Program-made: the position numbers and the translations under genes
The notes under the pieces: model-generated
Seen by the model: only the letters and a program-made list of their open reading frames with translations
Told to the model about the DNA's origin: nothing
Database searches by the model: none
From: Ancrocorticia populi
GTDB taxonomy: Bacteria; Actinomycetota; Actinomycetes; Actinomycetales; Actinomycetaceae
DNA: 64,000 nucleotides
NCBI RefSeq assembly: GCF_003123745.1
Contig: NZ_QETB01000001.1
Location: 868,001 to 932,000, forward strand
Reading direction: 5' to 3'
Shown here: piece after piece, positions 37,701 to 47,148 of the stretch
Layout of the letters: each line of letters starts with the position of its first letter
Numbering within the stretch: position 1 is the stretch's first letter

Positions 37701-37757
37701 AGGCCGCTACAAGCGGCGTGGCCTACTTGAGCCATGAATTTCAGCGAAAAGTTTCGC
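37701..37757 (+). promoter_or_regulatory. Structured glyA leader
   Basis: Two hairpins precede the glyA ribosome-binding site: GCCGCT-aca-AGCGGC (37703-37717), with an alternative AGGCC/GGCCT pairing around it, and GCGAAA-ag-TTTCGC (37744-37757). It does not match glycine, SAM or THF riboswitch cores that I know. It could be an attenuator or chance structure. Confidence 0.3.
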
Positions 37758-37773
37758 CCTTGCAGGAGGATGC

Positions 37774-39063
37774 ATGTCCGAGCTGAACGAGCATATTGCC
37801 AGCCTTGACCCCGACGTTGCGGCAGTTCTTGACGGAGAGCTGGAACGCCAACGCGATTACCTTGAGATGATCGCCTCGGAGAATTTCGTGCCCCGCGCGG
37901 TCTTGGAGGCGCAAGGTTCGGTTCTCACCAATAAGTACGCCGAGGGTTACCCGGGCCGCCGCTACTACGGCGGCTGCGAGGAAGTGGACAAGGTGGAGGC
38001 TTTGGCCATCGAGCGCGCGAAGTCCCTCTTTGATGCAGATTACGCCAATGTCCAGCCCCATTCCGGCGCGCAGGCCAACGCAGCCGTGTACCACGCCCTC
38101 GTCAAGCCGGGCGATACCGTGATGGGTCTTGAGTTGGCCCATGGTGGCCACCTCACCCACGGCATGAAGATCAACTTTTCGGGTAAGAACTACAACATGG
38201 TGGCTTACGGGCTGGACCCGGAGACCTACCGAATCAACATGGACCTCGTCCGTGAAAAGGCCCTAGAAACCCGCCCCAAGATGATCATCGCCGGCTGGTC
38301 CGCCTACCCGCGTCACCTTGACTTCCAAGCATTCCGCGACATCGCGGACGAGGTGGGTGCCTACCTCTGGACGGACATGGCACACTTCGCCGGGCTGGCC
38401 GCAGCGGGCCTGCACCCCAACCCGGTCCCTTATGCGGACGTCGTGTCTACCACGATCCACAAGACTCTTGGAGGCCCCCGTTCGGGCATGCTGCTTTCTC
38501 GGGACGCGGCAACCTTCGGGCGCAAGCTCAACTCGGCCGTGTTCCCCGGCCAGCAGGGTGGCCCGCTCATGCACGTGGTGGCGGCGAAGGCAGTGGCCCT
38601 CAAGCTGGCCGCAGGTGAAGGTTTCAAGGATCGTCAGCGCCGCACGGTCGAGGGTGCGAACATCCTCGCCGAGCGCTTGACGAATCAGGACGTCCGCGAT
38701 GCGGGCGTCTCACTCGTGACGGGTGGAACCGACGTTCATCTAGTCCTCGTGGATCTTCGTGATTCGCCGATGGACGGACAGCAGGCCGAGGATCTCCTGC
38801 ATGATGTGGGAATCACCGTGAACCGCAACGCTGTTCCGTGGGATCCGCGCCCAGCCGCAGTCACCTCCGGCCTGCGCATCGGCACTCCGGCACTGGCCAC
38901 CCGAGGCTTCGGCGCGGCCGAATTCACCGAGGTAGCCGATGTGATTGCTACGGCGCTGGTGGACGGCAAGAACGCGAACGTGGATGCGCTCGCCGCCCGA
39001 ATCCACAAACTCACTGAGAAGTTCCCACTCTACGAGGGGCTGAATCAGACGGGAGCGGCCTAA
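37774..39063 (+). CDS. glyA: Serine hydroxymethyltransferase
   Basis: PLP enzyme converting serine and THF to glycine and methylene-THF, the main source of C1 units. The 429 residues include [32 protein letters not shown] and the PLP lysine K230 in [14 protein letters not shown] is GCAGGAGG. It runs directly into folD (stop and start adjacent), so the C1 pathway from serine to formyl-THF is one operon, which serves PurN and PurH encoded 33 kb upstream. Confidence 0.97.
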   Translation: MSELNEHIASLDPDVAAVLDGELERQRDYLEMIASENFVPRAVLEAQGSVLTNKYAEGYPGRRYYGGCEEVDKVEALAIERAKSLFDADYANVQPHSGAQANAAVYHALVKPGDTVMGLELAHGGHLTHGMKINFSGKNYNMVAYGLDPETYRINMDLVREKALETRPKMIIAGWSAYPRHLDFQAFRDIADEVGAYLWTDMAHFAGLAAAGLHPNPVPYADVVSTTIHKTLGGPRSGMLLSRDAATFGRKLNSAVFPGQQGGPLMHVVAAKAVALKLAAGEGFKDRQRRTVEGANILAERLTNQDVRDAGVSLVTGGTDVHLVLVDLRDSPMDGQQAEDLLHDVGITVNRNAVPWDPRPAAVTSGLRIGTPALATRGFGAAEFTEVADVIATALVDGKNANVDALAARIHKLTEKFPLYEGLNQTGAA

Positions 39064-39948
39064 ATGGCACAGATTCTTGATGGGAAGGCAACGGCTGGCG
39101 CGATTAGGACGGAGCTGACCGAACGTGTTTCTGCGCTCGCGGCGCGCGGGGTTACCCCCGGGCTTGGCACGATCCTTGTGGGGGAGGATCCCGGATCTGT
39201 CTCCTACGTTGCTGGAAAGCACAGGGACTGTGCGCAGGTGGGCATCGCCTCCATCCGCGTGGACCTGCCGGAAACGGCTAGCGAAGCGGACGTTCGCGCT
39301 GCCATCGAGCAGCTCAACGCAGATTCAGCTTGCACAGGTTACATCGTCCAGCTTCCGCTGCCTAAGGGAATGCCAACGAACGATCTGCTAGAACTGATCG
39401 ATCCGGCCAAGGATGCGGACGGCCTGCATCCTACGAACCTCGGCCGGCTGGTCCTGCGCGTGAACGAGGAGATCACCTCCCCGCTTCCGTGCACTCCGGC
39501 CGGGATTATCGAGCTGATCGATCGCCACGGGCTGGACCTGCACGGCAAGGACATCTGCGTGCTTGGCCGAGGGGTCACCGTGGGCCGTTCGATTGGGCTG
39601 CTCCTGACCCGCCGCGCGATCAATGCAACCGTGACCCTCTGCCACACCGGCACGAAGGACGTAGCGGAGAAGGTCCGGACGGCGGACGTGGTGATTGCCG
39701 CGACCGGTCAGACTCATATGGTTAAGGCCCATTGGGTTAAGCCGGGCGCCATTGTCCTAGACGTGGGCGTGTCCCGTGTATATGACGAGGCCGCTGGCAA
39801 GTACCGCATCGCCGGAGATATTGATCCGGCCGTGGGCGAAGTGGCCTCGTGGGTTTCCCCCAACCCGGGAGGAGTGGGGCCGATGACTCGCGCGATGCTG
39901 CTCGCCAACGTGGTTAAGGCCGCCGAACAGGCCGCAACGCCTAGCTAA
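39064..39948 (+). CDS. folD: Methylenetetrahydrofolate dehydrogenase / methenyl-THF cyclohydrolase
   Basis: Bifunctional folate enzyme, 294 residues. The catalytic lysine lies in [12 protein letters not shown], the QLPLPKG motif follows, and the NADP-binding loop reads [14 protein letters not shown], the GRG-VGR variant known from mycobacterial FolD, in place of GRS-VG-P. The C-terminal [10 protein letters not shown] motif is intact (in [13 protein letters not shown]). No intergenic gap from glyA. Confidence 0.96.
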   Translation: MAQILDGKATAGAIRTELTERVSALAARGVTPGLGTILVGEDPGSVSYVAGKHRDCAQVGIASIRVDLPETASEADVRAAIEQLNADSACTGYIVQLPLPKGMPTNDLLELIDPAKDADGLHPTNLGRLVLRVNEEITSPLPCTPAGIIELIDRHGLDLHGKDICVLGRGVTVGRSIGLLLTRRAINATVTLCHTGTKDVAEKVRTADVVIAATGQTHMVKAHWVKPGAIVLDVGVSRVYDEAAGKYRIAGDIDPAVGEVASWVSPNPGGVGPMTRAMLLANVVKAAEQAATPS

Positions 39949-40050
39949 CAGCGCGAGGCAGGCAACTAGCAGTGCTCTTCACCTGGCTAGCCGAGCAAGC
40001 ATTGCATCCAACGAAGCGCAACCCCAGCGCAACAAGCAAGGAGAGATGGT

Positions 40051-40842
40051 TTGAGAATCGCCACCTGCAACGTCAACGGTATCCGGGCTGCGGCCCGCAA
40101 GGGTATGGGGGAATGGATCGCCGCCACCTCACCGGATGTACTTCTCCTACAGGAGGTCCGCGCCCCTGAGGATATCGCCGAATCACTGATTGGCTCGGAC
40201 TATCAGGTCTTTACTCGCGCGTGCGATATCAAGGGCCGTGCGGGAGTGACCGTGGCGGTACGCCACGGCATCGACGTGGGCGAGGTCCGCGATGGCGTTG
40301 CTGTTCATACCGTAGATGAGCCACCCGTGGATACGGGCAGGTGGCTGGAGGTGGACCTGCCGGAGCTGACAGTGGTATCCGCCTACCTCCACTCTGGCGA
40401 CGCCAAGAACGAGGAAAAGATGGCGGCCAAGTATGCCCATCTTGAGCTAGTTTCGAAACGTCTTGAAGAGTTCGCTTCCTCGAACGTCCTGGTAGCTGGC
40501 GATTTCAACATCGTCCATACCCCGCTAGACATCACCAACTGGAAGTCCAATCACAACCGCACCTCGGGTGTGCTGGATTCCGAGATCGCCTACGTGGATC
40601 GGTGGCTATCACTGGGGTACGTTGACGTTCAGCGCTCCCTGACGGGTGAGGAACAGGGCCCCTACACGTGGTGGTCCCAGCGTGGGAAGGCCTTCGATAA
40701 CAACGTGGGATGGAGAATCGATTATCAAATGGCTAGCGAAGCCGTTGCTTCTAAGGCCCGAAGCTTCAAGATCGATCGCGCTGCCGCATACGATGCGCGA
40801 TGGTCCGATCACGCCCCGCTCATAGTAGATTACGAAGACTAG
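40051..40842 (+). CDS. exoA: Exodeoxyribonuclease III
   Basis: AP endonuclease / 3'-5' exonuclease of base-excision repair, 263 residues. Motifs in order are TCNVNGIRAA (metal Asn), LLQEVRAP (metal Glu), AGDFNIVHTPLDITNWKSNHN, and the C-terminal SDHAPLIVDYE with catalytic Asp-His. The start is TTG at 40051: it is the only start that keeps the RIATCNVNG strand, and AAGGAGAG precedes it by 6 nt. It is followed 34 bp later by the YihY gene. Confidence 0.94.
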   Translation: MRIATCNVNGIRAAARKGMGEWIAATSPDVLLLQEVRAPEDIAESLIGSDYQVFTRACDIKGRAGVTVAVRHGIDVGEVRDGVAVHTVDEPPVDTGRWLEVDLPELTVVSAYLHSGDAKNEEKMAAKYAHLELVSKRLEEFASSNVLVAGDFNIVHTPLDITNWKSNHNRTSGVLDSEIAYVDRWLSLGYVDVQRSLTGEEQGPYTWWSQRGKAFDNNVGWRIDYQMASEAVASKARSFKIDRAAAYDARWSDHAPLIVDYED

Positions 40843-40876
40843 GGCGTCCGTACGCCCTCAATAGAGAGGACAACTC

Positions 40877-41959
40877 GTGGAAACGGAATCTGCTGTAGCA
40901 AAGGCCAAGACATTCGCTGAGCGCGTCCAGGATCTGCGGATAGTCCGATCGCTCTCGCGCTATGGTGCCGCCAGAGGCGGCCTGCTCTCGGGCGGAATCG
41001 CCTACTCGGCGCTGTTTTCGATCGCCGCTGGCCTGACAATTGCTTGGACCGTCTTTATGTCGGTGTTGGGCAACAATCAAGAGCTTAAGGATCAGGTTCT
41101 CGATTCGATTGATAGTGCGCTGCCCGGGATCATCGATACAGGTGATGGATCGGGTGGCATCATCGATCCGGACGCTCTCGTGCTTGATTCGGCGGTGAAC
41201 CTAGCCTCTATTATTGCTGCGGTTGTGCTCTTGTGGACGGCCATGTCCACGATGGGTGCTTTCGCGAATTCGATCCGCGCGATGTTCGGCATCCGTAAGG
41301 TCAAGGAAAATCCAGTCTTGCTCAACCTGCGCAATCTCGGCGGTTTCGTCGTCTTGGCGGTGGGGATCGCCTCCTCCTCGGTCATCTCAACTGGCGCCGG
41401 GAGCCTGAATTCCACAGTGCTGGACTGGATTGGTATCGAGGGAGCAGCCTCCCGGTTCCTCATCCGTGTCGGAACGCTGTTGATCTCGGTTGCCGTGGAT
41501 GCTCTGATTCTGGCATTCCTGGTGCGCATCATGTCCGGAGTGCGCGTCCCACGCCGTGATCTGTGGGTGGGCAGCGCGATTGGCGGCGTGGCCATGTCTG
41601 TGATCCGGCTGCTGGGAACATCGGCCGTTGGCTCGGTGGCAGACAACGCTCTGTTGGCCTCGGTGGCCGCTATCGCCACCTTGCTCCTTTGGCTCAACCT
41701 CTGCGCTCGCGTGGTGCTCATGGCGTCAGCCTTCATGGCGAATCCGCCCCGTCCTGAGAAGATCGAGTCTCCCGAGGAGCTTCACTTCAAGGAGACGCCC
41801 AACTACATCACCCTGACCGAGCCGCAGACTTTGAACTGGAACTTCAACCCGGTCACGGGAGACATGATGGTTCAGCCCGTTGAACACACTGAACCAAACG
41901 ATCACGGAGTCAGCGTGTCAAAGATCGATTATTCCGACCGCACGAGTGAAGGAGAGTAG
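40877..41959 (+). CDS. YihY/BrkB-like inner-membrane protein
   Basis: A 360-residue membrane protein with about six hydrophobic segments (LSGGIAYSALFSIAAGLTIA, NLASIIAAVVLLWTAMSTMG, and others) and a hydrophilic C-terminal tail of about 80 residues. The pattern AYSALFSIAAG with the following long loop fits the YihY family; the 'ribonuclease BN' name is outdated and function is unknown. It has a GTG start with GAGAGGA. The C-terminal segment with TEPQTLNWNFNPVTGDMMVQP looks like a conserved tail in actinobacterial members, by inference. Overlaps manC by 1 nt. Confidence 0.82.
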   Translation: METESAVAKAKTFAERVQDLRIVRSLSRYGAARGGLLSGGIAYSALFSIAAGLTIAWTVFMSVLGNNQELKDQVLDSIDSALPGIIDTGDGSGGIIDPDALVLDSAVNLASIIAAVVLLWTAMSTMGAFANSIRAMFGIRKVKENPVLLNLRNLGGFVVLAVGIASSSVISTGAGSLNSTVLDWIGIEGAASRFLIRVGTLLISVAVDALILAFLVRIMSGVRVPRRDLWVGSAIGGVAMSVIRLLGTSAVGSVADNALLASVAAIATLLLWLNLCARVVLMASAFMANPPRPEKIESPEELHFKETPNYITLTEPQTLNWNFNPVTGDMMVQPVEHTEPNDHGVSVSKIDYSDRTSEGE

Positions 41960-43041
41960 TGGATTTTTACCCGATTATTCCCGCCGGTGGTGCCGGCTCG
42001 CGCCTGTGGCCGCTATCCCGCAAGGCAAGGCCTAAGTTCCTCACGGATCTCACCGGGAGTGGGAAGAGCCTGCTCCAACTCACCTTAGATCGTCTGGCAC
42101 CGCTCTCTTCCCGCCCGGTGATCGTCACTGGCGCCTCACATGCAGATGATGTGAGGGAGCAGGCTGGGGAGGCTGACGTCGTCGTCGAACCTAAAATGCG
42201 CGGAACTATGGCCGCAATCGGACTTGCGGCGGCGATAATCGAGCATCGGCACGGGGACGCAATCGTGGGTTCGTTCGCTGCCGATCACGTCATTACGGAT
42301 GAGGGTGCTTTCAGGGAGGCGGTGCGCGGTGCCATCGAGGCCGCGGAGGCCGGTTATGTGGTGACCATCGGGATTTCTCCGGATGGTCCGTCCACCGCGT
42401 ACGGCTACATACACGGAGGGGCTGATTTACCGACGACGACTCGAGCCGCGGCCCTTTCCGTCTCCGAATTCGTGGAAAAGCCTCAGGCGGAGGTAGCCGC
42501 GCGCTATCTGGCAACCGGTGAGTATTTCTGGAACGCGGGAATGTTCATCGCCAAGGCCTCAGTTTTGCTAGACGCGCTGCAACGCTTTCATCCAGAGATC
42601 GCCGAACCCTTACGGCAACTTGGCCGAAGCTGGGACGGTCCAGATCGGGAGAGAACCATCGAACAGTGTTGGGAACCTCTTCCAGTAGAAGTGATTGATA
42701 GGGCCGTTGCTGAGCCGCTGGCTGCCGAGGGTGGCGTGGCCGTGGTTCCGTGCGAAATGGGTTGGTCTGATGTGGGCGATTATGCCTCGTTGGGGGACGT
42801 CGTTCCCGAGGCGGGCGGTGCTCATGCGGCACCCGGCGGTGTAAGTCAGCCGACAGTGATCTTAGACTCACCTGATTCACTAGTTTATACGTCAACTAAG
42901 CCTGTTGTAGTGGTGGGCGTTCCAGATGCTGTTGTGGTTGAGATGGACGATGTCATCTTAGTGACGCAGAAATCTGCATCACAGCAGGTAAAAGGGGCTG
43001 TTGATACTCTCGAGGAATCGGGCTTGGGTTACCTACAATAG
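41959..43041 (+). CDS. manC: Mannose-1-phosphate guanylyltransferase
   Basis: Makes GDP-mannose for cell-envelope mannosides. The 360 residues carry the nucleotidyltransferase signature PAGGAGSRLWPLSRKARPKF, AADHVI with metal-binding Asp, STAYGYI, FVEKP and FWNAGMFI. It is the short form with no fused mannose-6-phosphate isomerase domain. GTG start, with AAGGAGAG upstream inside the previous gene. No other GDP-mannose gene is adjacent; the phosphomutase at 52416 could in principle supply mannose-1-P, but its neighbours suggest another role. Confidence 0.92.
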   Translation: MDFYPIIPAGGAGSRLWPLSRKARPKFLTDLTGSGKSLLQLTLDRLAPLSSRPVIVTGASHADDVREQAGEADVVVEPKMRGTMAAIGLAAAIIEHRHGDAIVGSFAADHVITDEGAFREAVRGAIEAAEAGYVVTIGISPDGPSTAYGYIHGGADLPTTTRAAALSVSEFVEKPQAEVAARYLATGEYFWNAGMFIAKASVLLDALQRFHPEIAEPLRQLGRSWDGPDRERTIEQCWEPLPVEVIDRAVAEPLAAEGGVAVVPCEMGWSDVGDYASLGDVVPEAGGAHAAPGGVSQPTVILDSPDSLVYTSTKPVVVVGVPDAVVVEMDDVILVTQKSASQQVKGAVDTLEESGLGYLQ

Positions 43042-43056
43042 GTTAGGCTTATAGCC
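43038..43056 (+). promoter_or_regulatory. DtxR-like half-box upstream of the BMP gene
   Basis: TAGGTTAGGCT (43039-43049) matches eleven consecutive positions of the DtxR/IdeR consensus, but the right half does not. It overlaps the manC stop codon and lies 160 bp before the BMP gene, so a regulatory role is uncertain. Confidence 0.2.
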
Positions 43057-43212
43057 GCGAATTCACGTTAAATACTAAAGCTATAGTGACTAGACTGTTT
43101 TTCTTAGGGCGAGATTTCCTTTTGGCTTAAAAAAGTGCTCGTGGGGCTTTAGACTTAGAGCGTCTGGTGCTGCATCAGCGGCACTGAGGGCTTACATTTA
43201 CAGGAGATACGC

Positions 43213-44301
43213 GTGAAGTACACGAAGTTCGCAGCTGCCATTGGTGTAGCAGCTCTGGCTCTCTCCGCCTGTGGCGGGAGCGACGATAGTTCCGACGGGG
43301 CGACGGATTCCACCAACCCGCCTGCCGAGCAGATCGATTACCTCGCCTGCATCGTTTCCGATGCTGGCGGCTGGGATGATAAGTCATTTAACCAATCGGC
43401 CAAGGAAGGCCTCGATCGCGCTGAGAATGATCTTGGCGTTCAGGTCAAAACAGCTGAGTCCAAGGATTCCTCGGACTTTGAGGACAATGTTCAGGCTATG
43501 GTCACAGCCGGTTGTGACCTAACCATTGGCGTTGGCTTCATGCTTACCGAATCTGTTGAGGGCGCCGCAACGGACAATGAGGATCTGAACTTCGCTCTTG
43601 TTGACGCGACGTTCGAAGAGCCCACCGGCAATGAGCGCGCACTTGTGTTCAACACCCAAGAGGCCGCTTACCTCGCAGGCTATGCCGCCGCTGCCATGAC
43701 CGAAACTGGCAAGGTTGCAACGTTCGGTGGCGTGCCGATCCCGTCCGTCACGATCTTCATGGATGGCTACGTGGATGGCGTTGCCAAGTACAACGAGGAT
43801 AATGACGGCGATGTTGAGGTTATTGGCTGGGACAAGGACAAGCAGTCCGGCCAGTTCACCAACGATTTCGATGATCAGACAAAGGGTACCCAGGTTGCTC
43901 AGCAGCTGATCCAGCAGGGTGCAGATATCATCATGCCCGTGGCCGGCCCGGTTGGCTTGGGTGCGGCAGCCGCTGCTCAGTCTGATGGCTCCACCTACAT
44001 CATCGGCGTGGATTCGGACTGGTACGAGTCCGCAGCCGATTACAAGGATATCGTGATCACGTCCGTCCAGAAGGACATCAATAACGCTGTATTCGACACC
44101 ATCCAGACCGGTGCCGAAGGCAACTGGGATGGCACGAACTACGTTGGCACTCTCGAGAATGGCGGCGTTGGTCTAGCTCCGTTCCATGACTTCGAGGATC
44201 AGCTTCCCGATGGTCTGACTGATGAGCTCGATCAGCTCGAGCAGGACATCATCGACGGCACGATCGTTGTTGAGTCTGAGGCAGCTTTCGAAGTTGAGTA
44301 A
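43213..44301 (+). CDS. BMP-family nucleoside-binding lipoprotein of ABC transporter
   Basis: Extracellular solute-binding protein, 362 residues, anchored by lipid at C20 (ALALSAC lipobox after a short signal peptide). The SDAGGWDDKSFNQSAKEGLDRA segment is the hallmark of the BMP/PnrA family, whose members bind purine and other nucleosides. The mature N-terminus is a Ser/Asp-rich linker. GTG start after CAGGAGA. It is separated from the ATPase gene by a hairpin at 44315-44350, which would let the binding protein be made in excess. Confidence 0.92.
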   Translation: MKYTKFAAAIGVAALALSACGGSDDSSDGATDSTNPPAEQIDYLACIVSDAGGWDDKSFNQSAKEGLDRAENDLGVQVKTAESKDSSDFEDNVQAMVTAGCDLTIGVGFMLTESVEGAATDNEDLNFALVDATFEEPTGNERALVFNTQEAAYLAGYAAAAMTETGKVATFGGVPIPSVTIFMDGYVDGVAKYNEDNDGDVEVIGWDKDKQSGQFTNDFDDQTKGTQVAQQLIQQGADIIMPVAGPVGLGAAAAAQSDGSTYIIGVDSDWYESAADYKDIVITSVQKDINNAVFDTIQTGAEGNWDGTNYVGTLENGGVGLAPFHDFEDQLPDGLTDELDQLEQDIIDGTIVVESEAAFEVE

Positions 44302-44314
44302 GACGCACTGAGAT

Positions 44315-44355
44315 AGTCCGGGCGGCCGCCTTGGGGAGGCTGCCCGGACTTTCTT
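44315..44355 (+). terminator. Terminator/attenuator between BMP and ABC ATPase genes
   Basis: AGTCCGGGC (44315-44323) pairs exactly with GCCCGGACT (44342-44350), followed by TTCTT. With no separate promoter obvious in the following 60 bp, partial read-through is the likely mode. Confidence 0.65.
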
Positions 44356-44417
44356 GACATTGGCAGCGTTTCCAGAGGCCTACCCGGCGGCTGGAACACG
44401 ACGAAAGGCAGGCTGTA

Positions 44418-45974
44418 GTGCAGCTGGAGCTACAGGGAATCACCAAGAGATTTGGTTCCCTCGTTGCCAACGATCATATTGATCTCGTGGTAGAACCCGG
44501 GGAAATCCGGGCGCTACTCGGTGAGAATGGCGCTGGTAAATCAACACTAATGAACGTCTTATACGGCATTTACGATGCCGATGAAGGCGAGATCCTGCTT
44601 GACGGCAAACCCGTCAAGTTCTCTTCCGCCGGAGACGCCGTGGCCGCGGGAATTGGCATGGTGCATCAGCACTTCATGCTGGTGCCGGTCTTCACGGTGG
44701 CGGAATCCGTTGCGCTCGGCTATGAGCCAACCAAGAAACTTGGGCTGATCGACGTTAAGCGGGCACGTCAGCACGTGATCGAGGTGTCCGAGCGATTCGG
44801 CTTTGATATCGATCCCGATGCCCTCATCGAAGATCTGCCGGTCGGTACTCAACAGAAGGTGGAGATCGTTAAGGCGCTCTCACGCGACGCCTCTGTTCTG
44901 GTGCTCGATGAGCCCACCGCTGTGCTCACCCCACAAGAGACTGACGAACTGATGACCATCATGCGGCAATTGGCCGAAGAGGGTACATCCATCATCTTCA
45001 TCACGCATAAGCTTCGCGAGGTACGCGCGGTGGCCGATAAGATCACCGTGATTCGCCGCGGAAAGGTTGTGGGAGAGGCATCCCCGCAGTCTTCTCCGGA
45101 AGAGTTGGCCACGATGATGGTGGGCCGTCCCGTGTTGTTGCGTGTGGATAAGGGAGCGGCTAATCCGCAGGGTGCAGGCCTTGAGATGAACAATCTCTCG
45201 CTGCTGGCACCCAATGGGACGATGGTGCTCGACCACCTTGACCTGACAGTGGAAAAGGGCGAGATCGTTGCCATCGCCGGTGTTCAGGGCAACGGCCAGT
45301 CCGAGCTAGCCGATGTTATTTTGGGCATTACGCGGCCCAATTCCGGTAGCGTCATTCTGGACGGCGAGGACCTCACGCACGAGAACGTCCGCCGTAGGTT
45401 GGATTCGGGGATCGGGTTTATTCCTGAGGACCGCTCCACCGAGGGCATGATTGCCAAGTTCACTATCGCCGAGAATCTGGTGCTGGACCAATACAAGAAG
45501 GCCCCCTTCGCCAAGGGTCCGGCAATGAGTCCGGATGCCGTGGCTAAGAATGCCGATGAGCGTGTCAAGGAATTCGATATCCGAATCGGCAAGGCTAGCG
45601 ATCCTATCTCCACGCTTTCCGGCGGAAACCAGCAGAAGGTAGTTGTTGCCCGCGAGCTGTCGCAAGATCTGAGCCTGCTCATGGCCAACCAGCCCACCCG
45701 TGGTGTTGACGTTGGATCGGTGGAATTCATTCATCAGCGCATTGTCGAGGCGCGCGATTCCGGTGCGCCCGTGATCGTGGTGTCCTCGGAACTCGATGAA
45801 GTTGTGGGATTGGCCGATCGGATCGCCGTGATGTATCGCGGAGGAATTATTGGCATTGTTCCCGCGGATACTGATCGTGCGGTGCTCGGCCTCATGATGG
45901 CCGGCGTCCCCTACGAAGAAGCTGTGGCTAGTGATAAGTCTATGGAGCACGAGGAGGTTTTGAAGGATGAGTGA
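44418..45974 (+). CDS. Nucleoside ABC transporter, dual ATP-binding protein
   Basis: A 518-residue ATPase of two tandem nucleotide-binding domains, as in RbsA/NupO-type importers. Domain 1 has Walker A GENGAGKST (35-43) and Walker B VLVLDEPTAVL. Its signature region is changed (LPVGTQQKVEIVKAL). Domain 2 has a degenerate Walker A (GVQGNGQSE) but a good signature LSGGNQQKVVVAREL and NQPTRGVDVG in the Walker B place. This asymmetry is normal in the family. GTG start. Overlaps the first permease by 8 nt. Confidence 0.92.
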   Translation: MQLELQGITKRFGSLVANDHIDLVVEPGEIRALLGENGAGKSTLMNVLYGIYDADEGEILLDGKPVKFSSAGDAVAAGIGMVHQHFMLVPVFTVAESVALGYEPTKKLGLIDVKRARQHVIEVSERFGFDIDPDALIEDLPVGTQQKVEIVKALSRDASVLVLDEPTAVLTPQETDELMTIMRQLAEEGTSIIFITHKLREVRAVADKITVIRRGKVVGEASPQSSPEELATMMVGRPVLLRVDKGAANPQGAGLEMNNLSLLAPNGTMVLDHLDLTVEKGEIVAIAGVQGNGQSELADVILGITRPNSGSVILDGEDLTHENVRRRLDSGIGFIPEDRSTEGMIAKFTIAENLVLDQYKKAPFAKGPAMSPDAVAKNADERVKEFDIRIGKASDPISTLSGGNQQKVVVARELSQDLSLLMANQPTRGVDVGSVEFIHQRIVEARDSGAPVIVVSSELDEVVGLADRIAVMYRGGIIGIVPADTDRAVLGLMMAGVPYEEAVASDKSMEHEEVLKDE

Positions 45975-47148
45975 GGATACCTCTCAGAAGCCGTCGCGTG
46001 CGTCCTTCGGCCAGTGGGTTAAGGCCGCTTGGCACGTTGGGGTGCGTTCGAACTGGCTAGTTTATGTTCTAGCTGTTGTTGTGGCGCTCATTATCGGGGC
46101 CATCCTGATTCTGATTGCCGGGGCAAGTGTGGGCGATGCCTACGCCGCCATGTTCCGTGGAGCAATCTTCAACTATGAGGCCGATAGCTTGGCCGGGATG
46201 CTGGCGCCGCTGACTTCGTCAATCCACGCCGCATCTCCGCTGATTATTGCCGGTCTTGGGCTGGCGCTCGGATTCCGGGCTGGGCTCTTTAACATTGGTG
46301 GTAATGGCCAGGTCATGATGGGGGCGATCGCCGCCGCTTACTTCGGTTTCGCCTTCTCGATGCCGCCCGTGATCCACATGCTGGTGTGCATTGTGGCTGC
46401 GATCCTCGCAGGGTCTATCTACGCCGGAATCGTCGGCGTGCTCAAGGCGCGTACGGGAGCTAACGAGGTCATCTTGACCATCATGCTTAACTCCATCGCG
46501 TTGCTGTTCCTGCGTCACATTCTGACCCTGCCTACCTTCCAGCAGGCCGGGTCCGCCAATCCGCGTACCAAGACAATCGACGCTAATGCCCAGCTCCCCG
46601 AGCTTCTTCCGCGTCCCTTCCAGCTGAACCTTGGCATCGTCATCGCCATCTTGGCTGCCATTTTCGTCTGGTGGTATCTGGAGCGTTCCACGTGGGGCTT
46701 CGAGCTTCGTGCGGTGGGAGCCAACCCGGATGCTGCGCGCACTGCCGGTATGAATATCGGGAAGGTCACCGCTCTGACGATGGCTCTGTCCGGAGCCCTA
46801 ACTGGCCTTGCCGGTGGCGTTCAGCTCACGGGAACCATGAAGTACTTGGATGCCGGCGTGGCCGGATCTTTGGGCTTCGATGCGATTACTGTGGCGCTGC
46901 TCGGGCGCAATTCGCCCATTGGGACCGTCTTTGCTGGTTTGCTGTTCGGCGGCTTCAAGGCTGGCGGGCGCATTATGCAGGTTCAGGCGGGCGTTCCGAT
47001 CGATATGGTGCTGATTCTGCAGTCTGTGATTGTGCTCCTCATCGCGGCACCGCCTTTCGTCAGGTGGCTGTTCCGATTGCCCAAGCGCGATCGTGTGTCA
47101 ATGCGTAAGTACCTAACTCTTCAAGCGGAGAAGGAGGTGGCGGCATGA
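45967..47148 (+). CDS. Nucleoside ABC transporter permease 1
   Basis: A 393-residue permease of the BPD_transp_2 type, with about nine to ten transmembrane segments. Family-typical parts are GLGLALGFRAGLFNIGGNGQ and ELRAVGANPDAARTAGMNIGK, the latter a cytoplasmic coupling loop to the ATPase. It follows a GAGGAGG ribosome-binding site in the end of the ATPase gene and overlaps the next permease by 4 nt (ATGA). Confidence 0.9.
   Translation: MSEDTSQKPSRASFGQWVKAAWHVGVRSNWLVYVLAVVVALIIGAILILIAGASVGDAYAAMFRGAIFNYEADSLAGMLAPLTSSIHAASPLIIAGLGLALGFRAGLFNIGGNGQVMMGAIAAAYFGFAFSMPPVIHMLVCIVAAILAGSIYAGIVGVLKARTGANEVILTIMLNSIALLFLRHILTLPTFQQAGSANPRTKTIDANAQLPELLPRPFQLNLGIVIAILAAIFVWWYLERSTWGFELRAVGANPDAARTAGMNIGKVTALTMALSGALTGLAGGVQLTGTMKYLDAGVAGSLGFDAITVALLGRNSPIGTVFAGLLFGGFKAGGRIMQVQAGVPIDMVLILQSVIVLLIAAPPFVRWLFRLPKRDRVSMRKYLTLQAEKEVAA

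Noticed and set aside
37701-37773. Glycine or THF riboswitch before glyA
   Set aside because: The hairpins do not show the conserved cores of either class.
42175-42440. GTC/GAC runs in manC as repeat copies
   Set aside because: One encodes the family-typical VVVEP strand and the other a short Thr run; neither has the flanking blocks.
43042-43212. Purine riboswitch or tRNA before the BMP gene
   Set aside because: No purine-aptamer core and no T-loop (GTTCGA-type) or cloverleaf pairing could be seen.
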